DNA from: an uncultured Acidaminococcus sp.
Lineage (GTDB): Bacteria > Bacillota > Negativicutes > Acidaminococcales > Acidaminococcaceae
Assembly (NCBI GenBank): GCA_900770265.1
Contig: CAAGJR010000093.1
Coordinates: forward strand, 1-19,769
Direction: 5' to 3'
DNA length: 19,769 bases
The notes under the pieces are model-generated. The model saw nothing but the letters and a program-made list of their open reading frames with translations. It was not told the DNA's origin and searched no databases. Positions 1 to 6,343 of the stretch are shown one piece after another. The first letter of the stretch is position 1. Each line of letters opens with the position of its first letter. The translations under genes and the position numbers were made by a program.

Positions 1-39
1 CCAGTTTTTTCTTAAATCGGCAGCTATATTTTGCCATAA

Positions 40-86
40 AAAACCGACCCCCAATCGTTAGATGTTAGGTCTAACAATTGGGGGTC
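40..86 (-). terminator. Rho-independent terminator of the SLC13 transporter gene
   Basis: Bases 46-62 pair with 70-86 in a 17-bp stem with one C/A mismatch (56/76) and a 7-base loop. Read on the minus strand, the stem is followed directly by GG and a run of six T (complement of 38-43), the usual intrinsic-terminator layout. It lies about 50 bp after the stop of the transporter gene ending at 136. Confidence 0.85.
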
Positions 87-118
87 AGCTCAACATGGAG
101 CGGATTTTATCCATCAGC

Positions 119-132
119 GTATGACGTATGAC
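119..132. repeat. Heptamer tandem array, GTATGAC x2
   Basis: Two exact head-to-tail copies of GTATGAC end 3 bp from the stop codon of the minus-strand gene at 136. The same unit occurs four times at 10091-10118. It is the shortest member of the 7-bp-period arrays that border intergenic regions in this window. Confidence 0.7.
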
Positions 133-135
133 CGG

Positions 136-1506
136 TTACAGCAGCAGCCCGACCACCACGACCGCCACCAACCTTACCACAAACACCGGCAGCCCCCTTT
201 GCCACAGGTACTTGGGGTCCATGCCGCTGCTTACGGGGATGGCCCGGATGCTGGTGGGCAGCAGGAACGCCCCGTTCAGGGCCATGACGGCGATCTTCCA
301 GTAAGGCAATAACGGCAGCCCTTCGGCTTTGGTGATGGTCATGGCCAATGGTACGGTCATGGCCGCAGAAATGGTGATGCCCGCCGTTTCGGAAAACAGG
401 CAGGCCAACAGCGCAAGCGCCAAACACAGGGGCAGCCCGGGCTCCAAATCCAGGCTCCGCAGGCCCGCCGCCAGGGCTGCATTGGCCCCGGAAGCCTCCA
501 GCAGGTTCCCCAGGGCCAGGCCCCCGGCGAACAGGATCAGCATGCCCCAGATCATGTGCTGCTGTACGTAGTTCCAGGTGAGGAACGGCTCCCCTTTTTC
601 ATCGGTCAGGAAGAACAGCAGGAACCCCACGCTGCCGTACAGGTAGGCCGGCTGCAGGGCGGGCAGCCAGCCGGCGTACAACGGCCGCAGGAACGAACCG
701 ATGAGGGCCACGGCAAACAGCGCCAGGCACAGCTTCTCGTCCCGGCTTACGGGTCCCAGCTTCTGCCATTCACTGCGGAAATATTCCTTCGTCCCCTTCA
801 GCTCCTTCACGCTGCAGGGCATAAGGAGCTGCACGGTCAGGGTGGCAATCAAAGCTACCACCAGATACGGGGCAAACAGCCCCACCCACTGGGAAAACAG
901 CATCTCGTGGCCCGTGGCCTGCTGGTACAACGTAGTAGCCACCACATTCATGGCGCCGCCCACCGGGGTCCCCACCCCGCCCACCACGGTGCCGAAGCAG
1001 ATGGCGCACAGGATGGGTCCGGCCGCCGGGCTGTCGCCCCCGTATCCGGCTGCCTTCAGCATGGCCACGGCCGTGGGCGTCAGGATGGCCACCACCACCG
1101 CGTTGGGCAGCACGATGGAGATCAGGGCCGAGGCCACGAACCACACAGCGATCTGGCTCTTCATGCTGGTGCCGATGAAGCCCAGGCACTGGAGAGCGAT
1201 GCGATGGTCCAGGCCGATCTTTTCCCAGGGCAGGGTGAGCAGCGTGGCGGCAAACAGCAGCACGATGCTGCTGGAGGCGTATTTGGCCAGCATGTCGTCC
1301 ATGGGCGCCAGGGCCAGGAAGGCGTTGGCCACCACGGGCAAAAAAGCCGTTACGGTCAGCCCCACCGGCCGGGTGATCCACCAGACGATCATCCAGAGGC
1401 CGATGCCCAGGGCCACCGGGGCCGAGAATCCCAGCTGCCCGCCCAGCAGCAGCCAAAGGACCAGTGGGCAAAGGGGCCCGGCCAGCAGAGAAAGTTTGCG
1501 TTTCAT
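136..1506 (-). CDS. SLC13/DASS-family anion transporter
   Basis: A 456-residue, very hydrophobic protein with about 11-12 predicted membrane spans, matching the divalent anion:sodium symporter (DASS/SLC13) family that imports di- and tricarboxylates or sulfate at the inner membrane. Visible family marks are the internal hairpin near residues 75-95, the glycine-rich signature at 176-190 (GGVGTPVGG, then AMNVVA) and a second re-entrant segment at 372-390. The usual Ser-Asn-Thr tips of the two hairpins appear as PNA (134-136) and ETA (373-375), so the cation and substrate cannot be inferred. The start ATG has AAGGAGA 7-8 bases upstream. It is monocistronic: tyrS upstream has its own terminator, and a terminator follows at 40-86. 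Confidence 0.85.
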   Translation of the reverse strand: MKRKLSLLAGPLCPLVLWLLLGGQLGFSAPVALGIGLWMIVWWITRPVGLTVTAFLPVVANAFLALAPMDDMLAKYASSSIVLLFAATLLTLPWEKIGLDHRIALQCLGFIGTSMKSQIAVWFVASALISIVLPNAVVVAILTPTAVAMLKAAGYGGDSPAAGPILCAICFGTVVGGVGTPVGGAMNVVATTLYQQATGHEMLFSQWVGLFAPYLVVALIATLTVQLLMPCSVKELKGTKEYFRSEWQKLGPVSRDEKLCLALFAVALIGSFLRPLYAGWLPALQPAYLYGSVGFLLFFLTDEKGEPFLTWNYVQQHMIWGMLILFAGGLALGNLLEASGANAALAAGLRSLDLEPGLPLCLALALLACLFSETAGITISAAMTVPLAMTITKAEGLPLLPYWKIAVMALNGAFLLPTSIRAIPVSSGMDPKYLWQRGLPVFVVRLVAVVVVGLLL

Positions 1507-1586
1507 AGAAGGTCTCCTTATTTGTGTCCCCCTGCGACGGAAGTGACGAACAGGAACTTCCTAGTCCTGTGGGAAAGGGGGAAAGG

Positions 1587-1681
1587 ACCCGCTTGCGGGT
1601 AGGGGGTTTTTATATCAAATGTTCGACATAAAAACCCATCCACCGTCCATTCGGACGGTCCCCCTTCCCTTTCAGGGAAGG
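1587..1681. repeat. Palindromic intergenic module (family B-like) upstream of the SLC13 gene
   Basis: Four hairpins in a row fill the gap between tyrS and the transporter: ACCCGC/GCGGGT (1587-1592/1595-1600), a perfect 10-bp stem GGGTTTTTAT/ATAAAAACCC (1604-1613/1628-1637), ACCGTCC/GGACGGT (1642-1648/1653-1659) and CCTTCCCT/AGGGAAGG (1663-1670/1674-1681). The last two copy the 'variable stem, C-run, GC stem' plan of the elements at 3005 and 16128. No reading frame or clear sigma-70 promoter was seen here. Confidence 0.65.
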
Positions 1682-1687
1682 ACAAGT

Positions 1688-1723
1688 AAAAAAAGGAGGC
1701 TGTGAACCCTCACAGCCTCCTTT
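1688..1723 (-). terminator. Rho-independent terminator of tyrS
   Basis: AAAGGAGGCTGTG (1692-1704) pairs perfectly with CACAGCCTCCTTT (1711-1723) around a 6-base loop. On the minus strand the stem runs into seven T (complement of 1688-1694). It starts 3 bp after the tyrS stop codon. Confidence 0.9.
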
Positions 1724-1726
1724 CCT

Positions 1727-2953
1727 TTATCCTCTTACGATCTTATAGTACTTCTTCTTGCCTTTGCGCAGCAGCAGGCTTTCTTTGTCGTTAAACAGGG
1801 CGTCGTCCACCACCGTATCCACGTCGGTGATCTTCACGTCGTCGATGGAAAGGCCGTTCTGCTGCATCAGCCGGCGGCCTTCGCTCTTGGTCTTGATGAC
1901 CTGGTTTTCGGCCAGCAGGTCCAGCAGCTTGCAGCCCATCGCTTCCTTGCTCACGGTGATGGTGGGCACGTTGTCCATGTTGGCACCGCCGCTGAACAGA
2001 GCCTCGGCGGCTTCCTTGGCCTTGTCGGCCGCTTCCTTGCCGTGGACCAGCTTCGTCACTTCGTAGGCCAGCACAACCTTGGCTTCGTTGATGTCCGCAC
2101 CCTTCAGGGCACCCAGACGGCGGACCTCGTCCATGGGCAGGAACGTCAGCAGGGCCAGGCATTTTTCCACGTCGGCGTCGTCCACGTTCCGCCAGTACTG
2201 GTAGAAGTCGTAGGGAGAGAATTTCTCCGGATCCAGCCATACGGCGCCGCCCACGGTCTTGCCCATCTTCTGGCCCTGGCTGTTCGTCAGCAGGGTGTTC
2301 GTCATGCAGTAGGCCGGCTGGCGGTCTTTCCGGCGGATCAGTTCCACGCCGGCGATCATGTTGGACCACTGGTCGTCGCCGCCCAGTTCCATGACGCAGT
2401 TGTATTTCTTGTGCAGGGTGTAGAAGTCAAAGGCCTGCATGATCATGTAGTTCATTTCGAAGAACGTCAGGCCGTTTTCGCTGGCCAGACGGGTCTTGTA
2501 GCAATCGGCGGCCAGCATCCGGTTCACGGAGAAGTGCACGCCGATGTTGCGCAGCATATCCACATAGTTCAGCTTCAGCAGCCAGTCGGCGTTGTTCACC
2601 ACCAGGGCCTTGCCGTCGGACAGGTCGATGAACCGGCTGATCTGTTTCTTGAAACATTCGATATTGTGGTTGATGAATTCGGGGGTCAGCATCTTGCGCA
2701 TTTCGTTTTTGCCGCTGGGGTCCCCCACCATGCCGGTGCCGCCGCCCAAAAGGACAATGGGACGATGGCCGGCCCGCTGCATATGGGCCATGACCATCAG
2801 GGCGATGAAATGGCCTACATGGAGGCTGTCCGCAGTGGGATCGAAGCCGATATAGAACGTGATTTTCTCCTTTCCCAAAAGTTCCCGGATTTCGTCGGGA
2901 TGGGACATTTGTTTCAAATATCCACGTTCTTCCAGTACATCTAATACGTTCAT
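1727..2953 (-). CDS. tyrS: Tyrosyl-tRNA synthetase
   Basis: Charges tRNA-Tyr with tyrosine in the cytoplasm (class I synthetase). With the ATG at 2953 it has 408 residues, normal for bacterial TyrRS. The Rossmann catalytic core carries the HIGH-type motif HVGH (45-48) and the KMSKS-type motif KMGKT (229-233). The tyrosine-binding stretch with GGDDQWSN follows the expected order, and an S4-like RNA-binding domain occupies about 343-400. An ATG six bases further upstream (2959) directly abuts AGGAGG, so 2953, with a 6-base spacer, is the better start. No T-box leader was found; instead a heptamer array begins 8 bp before the Shine-Dalgarno sequence, and the gene may depend partly on read-through from mscL. 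Confidence 0.97.
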   Translation of the reverse strand: MNVLDVLEERGYLKQMSHPDEIRELLGKEKITFYIGFDPTADSLHVGHFIALMVMAHMQRAGHRPIVLLGGGTGMVGDPSGKNEMRKMLTPEFINHNIECFKKQISRFIDLSDGKALVVNNADWLLKLNYVDMLRNIGVHFSVNRMLAADCYKTRLASENGLTFFEMNYMIMQAFDFYTLHKKYNCVMELGGDDQWSNMIAGVELIRRKDRQPAYCMTNTLLTNSQGQKMGKTVGGAVWLDPEKFSPYDFYQYWRNVDDADVEKCLALLTFLPMDEVRRLGALKGADINEAKVVLAYEVTKLVHGKEAADKAKEAAEALFSGGANMDNVPTITVSKEAMGCKLLDLLAENQVIKTKSEGRRLMQQNGLSIDDVKITDVDTVVDDALFNDKESLLLRKGKKKYYKIVRG

Positions 2954-2970
2954 GAACATCCTCCTATGTG

Positions 2971-3005
2971 TTAGTGGTTAGTGAGTAGTGAATGGTGGGT
3001 AGTGG
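2971..3005. repeat. Heptamer tandem array, TTAGTGG type x5
   Basis: Five 7-bp units in register: TTAGTGG, TTAGTGA, GTAGTGA, ATGGTGG, GTAGTGG. The array begins just upstream of the tyrS ribosome binding site and runs directly into the GAACCCACCACCA end of the palindromic element at 3005. Confidence 0.85.
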
Positions 3006-3197
3006 AACCCACCACCATGCTGACGCATGGTCCCCCGCCCTTGAAAAGGGCGGATAATCGTGTTGTCGCCGGTTTGGCGTTGCAGTACGAACGAAAGCAG
3101 TGTCCTCCCTGTGGGGGGAAAGGACCCGCGGTATCGCCCCGTTCTCCGCCCTTTTCAAGGGCGGGGGACCATCTCCGGAGGAGATGGTGGTGGGTTC
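3005..3197. repeat. Palindromic intergenic element, family A, copy 1 (193 bp)
   Basis: Bounded by 13-bp perfect terminal inverted repeats (GAACCCACCACCA at 3005-3017, TGGTGGTGGGTTC at 3185-3197). Inside each end lie two hairpins: ACCATGC/GCATGGT plus CCGCCCTT/AAGGGCGG on the left; CCGCCCTT/AAGGGCGG plus ACCATCTCC/GGAGATGGT on the right. The layout resembles a MITE, but no transposase or clear target-site duplication was seen. Copy 2 is at 16128-16335. Confidence 0.8.
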
Positions 3198-3253
3198 TGC
3201 ATTGAAGCCGATACCTCAAGTTGGGGAATGGATCGCACGCTGGGTGTGAAATT

Positions 3254-3338
3254 CGTTCGGCCTTGCGGCCTCAAACCCCTCCATCCATGCCGTGGCATGG
3301 ATACCTCCTCCCCCACAGGGGGAGGACTGCTTGTTGTC
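3254..3338. repeat. Palindromic intergenic module, family B, copy 2
   Basis: Shares with 13701-13781 the left part (CGTTCGGCCTTGCGGCCTC then AAACCCCTCCA) and the right part (CCTCCCCCACAGGGGGAGG then ACTGCTTGTTGTC). Between them sits a stem that differs in sequence but is paired in both copies: ATCCATGCC/GGCATGGAT here, ACCGCG/CGCGGT there. Confidence 0.75.
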
Positions 3339-3366
3339 GCCGGCAAATTTTTCCTTCGGCTCATGG

Positions 3367-3394
3367 CTAGAGACTAGTGACTAGAGACTAGTGA
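3367..3394. repeat. Heptamer tandem array, CTAGAGA/CTAGTGA x4, overlapping the mscL stop
   Basis: Units CTAGAGA, CTAGTGA, CTAGAGA, CTAGTGA in perfect 7-bp register. The last unit contains the mscL stop codon (TAG, complement of 3388-3390) and part of the codons for its final residues, so the array reaches into the coding sequence. Confidence 0.85.
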
Positions 3395-3837
3395 CTGCCT
3401 TTGGCCGGCAGCTCCGACGTGCAGTGGGGGCACCGGGTGGCTTCCGGGTCCACGGGCTGCTTGCAGAACGGGCACAGGGTGGGTTCTGCCTTGGGTTCTT
3501 CCTTCTTGAACTTGTTCAGCACCGAGATCAGGCAGAAGATCACGAAGGCCATGATGATGAAGTCGATGACGTTGGTAATGAAGCTGCCGTAGGCAATCAC
3601 GGGCAGGTTGGCGGCCTTGGCTTCTGCCAGGGTGTCCACCTTCTTGCTGCTCAGATTGATGAACAGGTCCGTGAAATCCACGCCGCCGATCAAGATCCCC
3701 AGGGGCGGCATGATGATGTCATTCACGGCCGAAGACACGATCTTTCCGAACGCACCCCCGATGATGACACCGACGGCCATGTCCACCACGTTGCCCCGCA
3801 GGGCGAACGCCTTGAATTCCGTTAAAAATTTCCCCAT
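3388..3837 (-). CDS. mscL: Large-conductance mechanosensitive channel with C-terminal zinc ribbon
   Basis: MscL forms a homopentameric inner-membrane pore that opens under membrane tension to release solutes on osmotic downshock. The 149 residues show the N-terminal amphipathic helix, TM1 with FALRGNVVDMAVGVIIGGAF (11-30), a periplasmic loop and TM2 (about 80-108). After a charged linker a short cytoplasmic tail carries two CxxC knuckles, CPFC (122-125) and CPHC (136-139), a rubredoxin-like zinc ribbon that E. coli MscL (136 residues) does not have. It lies 18 bp after the EamA transporter gene and is probably the last gene of the ylbF-murB-EamA-mscL operon. The ribosome site is modest (AAAGGAAA, about 11 bases from the ATG). 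The stop codon lies in a heptamer repeat. Confidence 0.95.
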   Translation of the reverse strand: MGKFLTEFKAFALRGNVVDMAVGVIIGGAFGKIVSSAVNDIIMPPLGILIGGVDFTDLFINLSSKKVDTLAEAKAANLPVIAYGSFITNVIDFIIMAFVIFCLISVLNKFKKEEPKAEPTLCPFCKQPVDPEATRCPHCTSELPAKGSH

Positions 3838-3855
3838 GTTCTGTTGTTTCCTTTC

Positions 3856-4785
3856 TTACGCGGCTTTCTTCCGCTTGCTCATGATGGACATGAACGACCC
3901 GAACAGGATCAGTGCAATGCCCACGATCATATTGACGGTAATGGGTTCATCGATCACCAGCCAGGCCATGAAGGCGGTCAGGATCGGTTTGATGTAGAAG
4001 GCCAGAGATGCCGTGGCCGGGTCCGTGTATTCCATGGCCAGGAAGTAGCTGGCGTAGCCCAGGCCCGTAACGCCCACGGCGATGTAGGCCAGGGCCGGGA
4101 TATGGGCCAGGGTCAGGCCGCTCACGATGGGGATGTCGGTGAACACCTTCAGCCCCAGGTCCAGCATCAGGGCCCGCACCGGAGCCAGGGTGCTGATACC
4201 GATCAAAATCAGCATTTCCATGGACCCGCACAAAAAGCTCAGGCTGGTCATGGCGATGCCGCCGTAGCGCTGGGCGTGCTTCCGGCCGGCGATGCCGTAC
4301 AGGGCGAACGTCATGGCCGACAGCAGGATCAGGATGATGCTCAGCTGGCTGCCCGTCATGTTCACCGGGTTCACGATGCACACGATGCCCGCAAAGCTGG
4401 CAATCAGCGAGAAAATGGTCAGTTTATCGATAGGCTCCCCCAAAAGGAAGTAGGCGAACAGCACCACGAACACCGGGTTGCAGCTGAAGATGACCCCGTT
4501 CACCGACGCCTTGCCGTACACAATGGCCATCTGGTACAGGATCATGCTGACCACCACACCCAGAAAGCCCGAGAACGCGAAGAACCGCCAGTCCTCGTGG
4601 TGCAGGGTCACACCCTTCTTCTTTAACGCGCTCAGGGCCATGGGCAGCAGCACCAGGCCCCCGATCAGGAACCGCAGGAACGTGATCTGGATGGGATGGA
4701 ACAGATTCCCGAAAAACTTCAGGGCCGTCTCCATGGTCCCAAACAGAAACGCGGTCACCAGCACAAAAATATACCCCTTATTCAC
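3856..4785 (-). CDS. EamA-domain DMT-family transporter
   Basis: An inner-membrane permease of the drug/metabolite transporter superfamily with two EamA repeats (roughly residues 5-140 and 155-300) and about ten membrane spans. Members export or import amino acids, nucleosides or other metabolites, and the substrate cannot be read from sequence. Typical features are the N-terminal helix with AFLFGTMETALKFFG, the FLRFLIGGLVLLP stretch and the end-of-repeat NPVFVVLFAYFLLGEP stretch; a short basic tail ends in KRKKAA. The start was set at GTG 4785, because AAGGAG lies 9 bases upstream; a TTG at 4791 is only 3 bases from it. It follows murB by 27 bp and precedes mscL by 18 bp. Confidence 0.88.
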   Translation of the reverse strand: MNKGYIFVLVTAFLFGTMETALKFFGNLFHPIQITFLRFLIGGLVLLPMALSALKKKGVTLHHEDWRFFAFSGFLGVVVSMILYQMAIVYGKASVNGVIFSCNPVFVVLFAYFLLGEPIDKLTIFSLIASFAGIVCIVNPVNMTGSQLSIILILLSAMTFALYGIAGRKHAQRYGGIAMTSLSFLCGSMEMLILIGISTLAPVRALMLDLGLKVFTDIPIVSGLTLAHIPALAYIAVGVTGLGYASYFLAMEYTDPATASLAFYIKPILTAFMAWLVIDEPITVNMIVGIALILFGSFMSIMSKRKKAA

Positions 4786-4812
4786 AACCAAAGACTCCTT
4801 CCAGACTGTTCC

Positions 4813-5724
4813 TTACTTTTCGCCCAGGATCCGCACTTCCGGTTCCAGCCAGACGCCGCTGATCGCATGGACTTTTTCCTTTACATCATCCATCAGCTGC
4901 AGGATCTGGGTGGCCGTGGCATGGCCCCGGTTCACGACGAACCCTGTATGCTTTTCAGAAACCTGGGCATCGCCCACCCGGTAGCCCCGAAGGCCGGCCT
5001 GGTCGATCAGTGCCGCAGCAAAATATCCTGGAGGTCTTTTGAAGGTACTCCCCGCACTGGGGAAATTCAATGGTTGTTTCGTAATCCGTTTCTGCGTCAA
5101 TTCCCGGATCCGGTCATGGATGGCGGCCGGATCGTCAGGTGCCAGTTCCAGGGTGGCGGCGAGGATGGTATCCCCCGTCTCCATCACCACGGAATGGCGG
5201 TACCGGAAGCCCATCTGCTCCCGGTTCAGGGTCCTGACCTGCCCTTTGGGGTCCACCACCGTCACGGTGCGGACCAGGTTGCCGATTTCGCCCCCGTAGG
5301 CGCCGGCGTTCATCAAAATGGCGCCGCCCAGGCTGCCCGGGATGCCGGAAGCGAATTCCAGCCCCGTCAGGCCTGCGTCGGCCGCCGCCGTGGCCAGCCG
5401 GGAAAGCAGCACGCCGGCTTCCACGGTCACGTGGGTGCCCTGGATCATCAGATCGTTCAGGGCGTTGCCCAGTTTCAGCACCACGCCCCGGATGCCTTTA
5501 TCCAGCACCAGCACGTTGGAGCCGTTGCCCAATATGGTACAGGGCACCTGTTCGGCCGCAATGGCCTGCAGCAGGGTGCACACTTCGTCCTGGGTATTGG
5601 GCGAAACCAGGATGTCCGCCGGGCCGCCCACCCGGAATGTGGTGTAGCGGGCCATGGGTGCGTTGATCTGGAACTGGCCGGGAAAGGCCTTTTCCAGAAA
5701 GGAGAGAAACCCCGACATACCCAT
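4813..5724 (-). CDS. murB: UDP-N-acetylenolpyruvoylglucosamine reductase
   Basis: Reduces UDP-GlcNAc-enolpyruvate to UDP-MurNAc with NADPH and FAD, the second committed step of peptidoglycan synthesis, in the cytoplasm. With ATG 5724 the protein has 303 residues, typical of the short (type II) MurB group. Landmarks: FAD-binding TTFRVGGPAD (28-37), GNGSNVLV (67-74), GIPGSLGGAILMNAGAYGGE (127-146), YRHS (175-178), the proton-donor serine in SAGSTFKRP (S226) and the C-terminal catalytic Glu in PEVRILGE (E296). The ATG lies 1 base after the TGA of the YlbF-family gene, suggesting translational coupling. A GTG at 5754 would add 10 residues but has no good ribosome site. Confidence 0.96.
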   Translation of the reverse strand: MGMSGFLSFLEKAFPGQFQINAPMARYTTFRVGGPADILVSPNTQDEVCTLLQAIAAEQVPCTILGNGSNVLVLDKGIRGVVLKLGNALNDLMIQGTHVTVEAGVLLSRLATAAADAGLTGLEFASGIPGSLGGAILMNAGAYGGEIGNLVRTVTVVDPKGQVRTLNREQMGFRYRHSVVMETGDTILAATLELAPDDPAAIHDRIRELTQKRITKQPLNFPSAGSTFKRPPGYFAAALIDQAGLRGYRVGDAQVSEKHTGFVVNRGHATATQILQLMDDVKEKVHAISGVWLEPEVRILGEK

Positions 5725-5725
5725 A

Positions 5726-6061
5726 TCAGTCCAAAACTTCTTTGATGGTGTCACCCAGGGTCTTGGACAGGTCGGTGATCATCATCTGGAAGCGGATGTA
5801 GGCCTGCAGGTAGTTGCTGGCCACCGGGTTCAGCTGCAGCACGTTGTACAGGTCCTGCATCTTCTTCACTTTCGCATCGTCGGGTTTCTGGCCCTGGTAC
5901 TGGGCGATTTCGATTTCCTGTTTCTGTTTCAGGAAGTCTTTCACCATATCGTCGGCGCTTTTGTCCGCAGCCAGTTTCGGTTTGGCTTCCGCCAGCATTT
6001 TATATTCATGGGTTTCCTTGATCCCCTGACAGAGTTTGTTCATTTCATCATAGACGTTCAT
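5726..6061 (-). CDS. YlbF/YmcA-family protein
   Basis: A 111-residue, mostly helical, charged protein matching the YlbF/YmcA family (Com_YlbF). In Bacillus subtilis, YlbF, YmcA and YaaT form a complex that affects RNase Y processing and competence/sporulation control; other paralogs have unknown roles. The N-terminal half is rich in Lys/Glu helices and the C-terminal half carries the conserved hydrophobic segment LNPVASNYLQAYIRFQMMI (77-95). A strong ribosome site (AAAGGAGG, 8-9 bases before ATG) and an extended -10 promoter upstream make it the first gene of an operon with murB. Which paralog it represents is not clear, so no symbol is given. Confidence 0.85.
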   Translation of the reverse strand: MNVYDEMNKLCQGIKETHEYKMLAEAKPKLAADKSADDMVKDFLKQKQEIEIAQYQGQKPDDAKVKKMQDLYNVLQLNPVASNYLQAYIRFQMMITDLSKTLGDTIKEVLD

Positions 6062-6092
6062 GATGGATTCCTCCTTTTGTGATATCTAAATA

Positions 6093-6101
6093 ATCATACC
6101 A
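6093..6101 (-). promoter_or_regulatory. Extended -10 promoter of the ylbF-murB operon
   Basis: On the minus strand TATGAT (complement of 6093-6098) is preceded by TGG, giving the extended -10 form TGnTATGAT, about 32 bp upstream of the start codon. No good -35 box was found at the usual distance. Confidence 0.45.
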
Positions 6102-6118
6102 TAAATTCAAGGAAGTTG

Positions 6119-6153
6119 GTAGTGGTTAGTGGTTAGTGATTAGTGGTTAGTGA
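6119..6153. repeat. Heptamer tandem array, TTAGTGG type x5
   Basis: Units GTAGTGG, TTAGTGG, TTAGTGA, TTAGTGG, TTAGTGA in exact 7-bp register, just upstream of the ylbF promoter region. The same array type appears inverted at 6315-6335, so the two bracket the 6154-6314 segment. Confidence 0.85.
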
Positions 6154-6164
6154 TGTTCGCCCGT

Positions 6165-6246
6165 ACTCTCACGGCGTTACCGTCGTACGTTCCGTTTCGG
6201 GGGCGGGCTTGCCGCCGGCCTGCGGCCTCTGTCAAGCCCCTACGAA
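6165..6246. repeat. Palindromic intergenic module, family D, copy 1
   Basis: Begins with CTCACGGCGTTAC and ends in CCCCTACG. The long stem is GGGCTTG (6205-6211) with CAAGCCC (6233-6239), enclosing CCGCCGGCCTGCGGCCTCT. Copies are at 9863-9941 (same inner loop, different stem) and 10793-10876. It lies inside the 6062-6340 gap, which holds no gene. Confidence 0.75.
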
Positions 6247-6314
6247 TACCGCGATGGGTTGGTTGGCCTGGTGTCGTGCGATTGCACCGGAAACAATCGA
6301 TTTTTACCGAACAT

Positions 6315-6343
6315 CTAATCACTAACCACTATCCACTTAATCA
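6315..6343. repeat. Heptamer tandem array, inverted TTAGTGG type, reaching the peptidase stop
   Basis: CTAATCA, CTAACCA, CTATCCA (6315-6335) and a slipped fourth unit CTTAATCA (6336-6343). The last three bases are the complement of the TGA stop of the M15 peptidase gene. It is the mirror image of the array at 6119-6153. Confidence 0.8.

Noticed and set aside
3120..3160. T-box-like antiterminator motif upstream of tyrS: the minus strand reads GGGGCGATACCGCG, 11 of 14 bases matching AGGGTGGTACCGCG.
   Set aside because: It lies inside the variable centre of a family A repeat, has no specifier-loop stem, no following terminator with T-run, and related repeat modules (for example near 1587) carry a similar GGACCCGC stretch without any synthetase gene.
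2985..3364. Small open frames within intergenic repeats (for example 2981-3205, 9851-10096, 10740-11216).
   Set aside because: They consist of repeat and hairpin sequence, have no ribosome site, and their counterparts in other repeat copies are broken in different frames.
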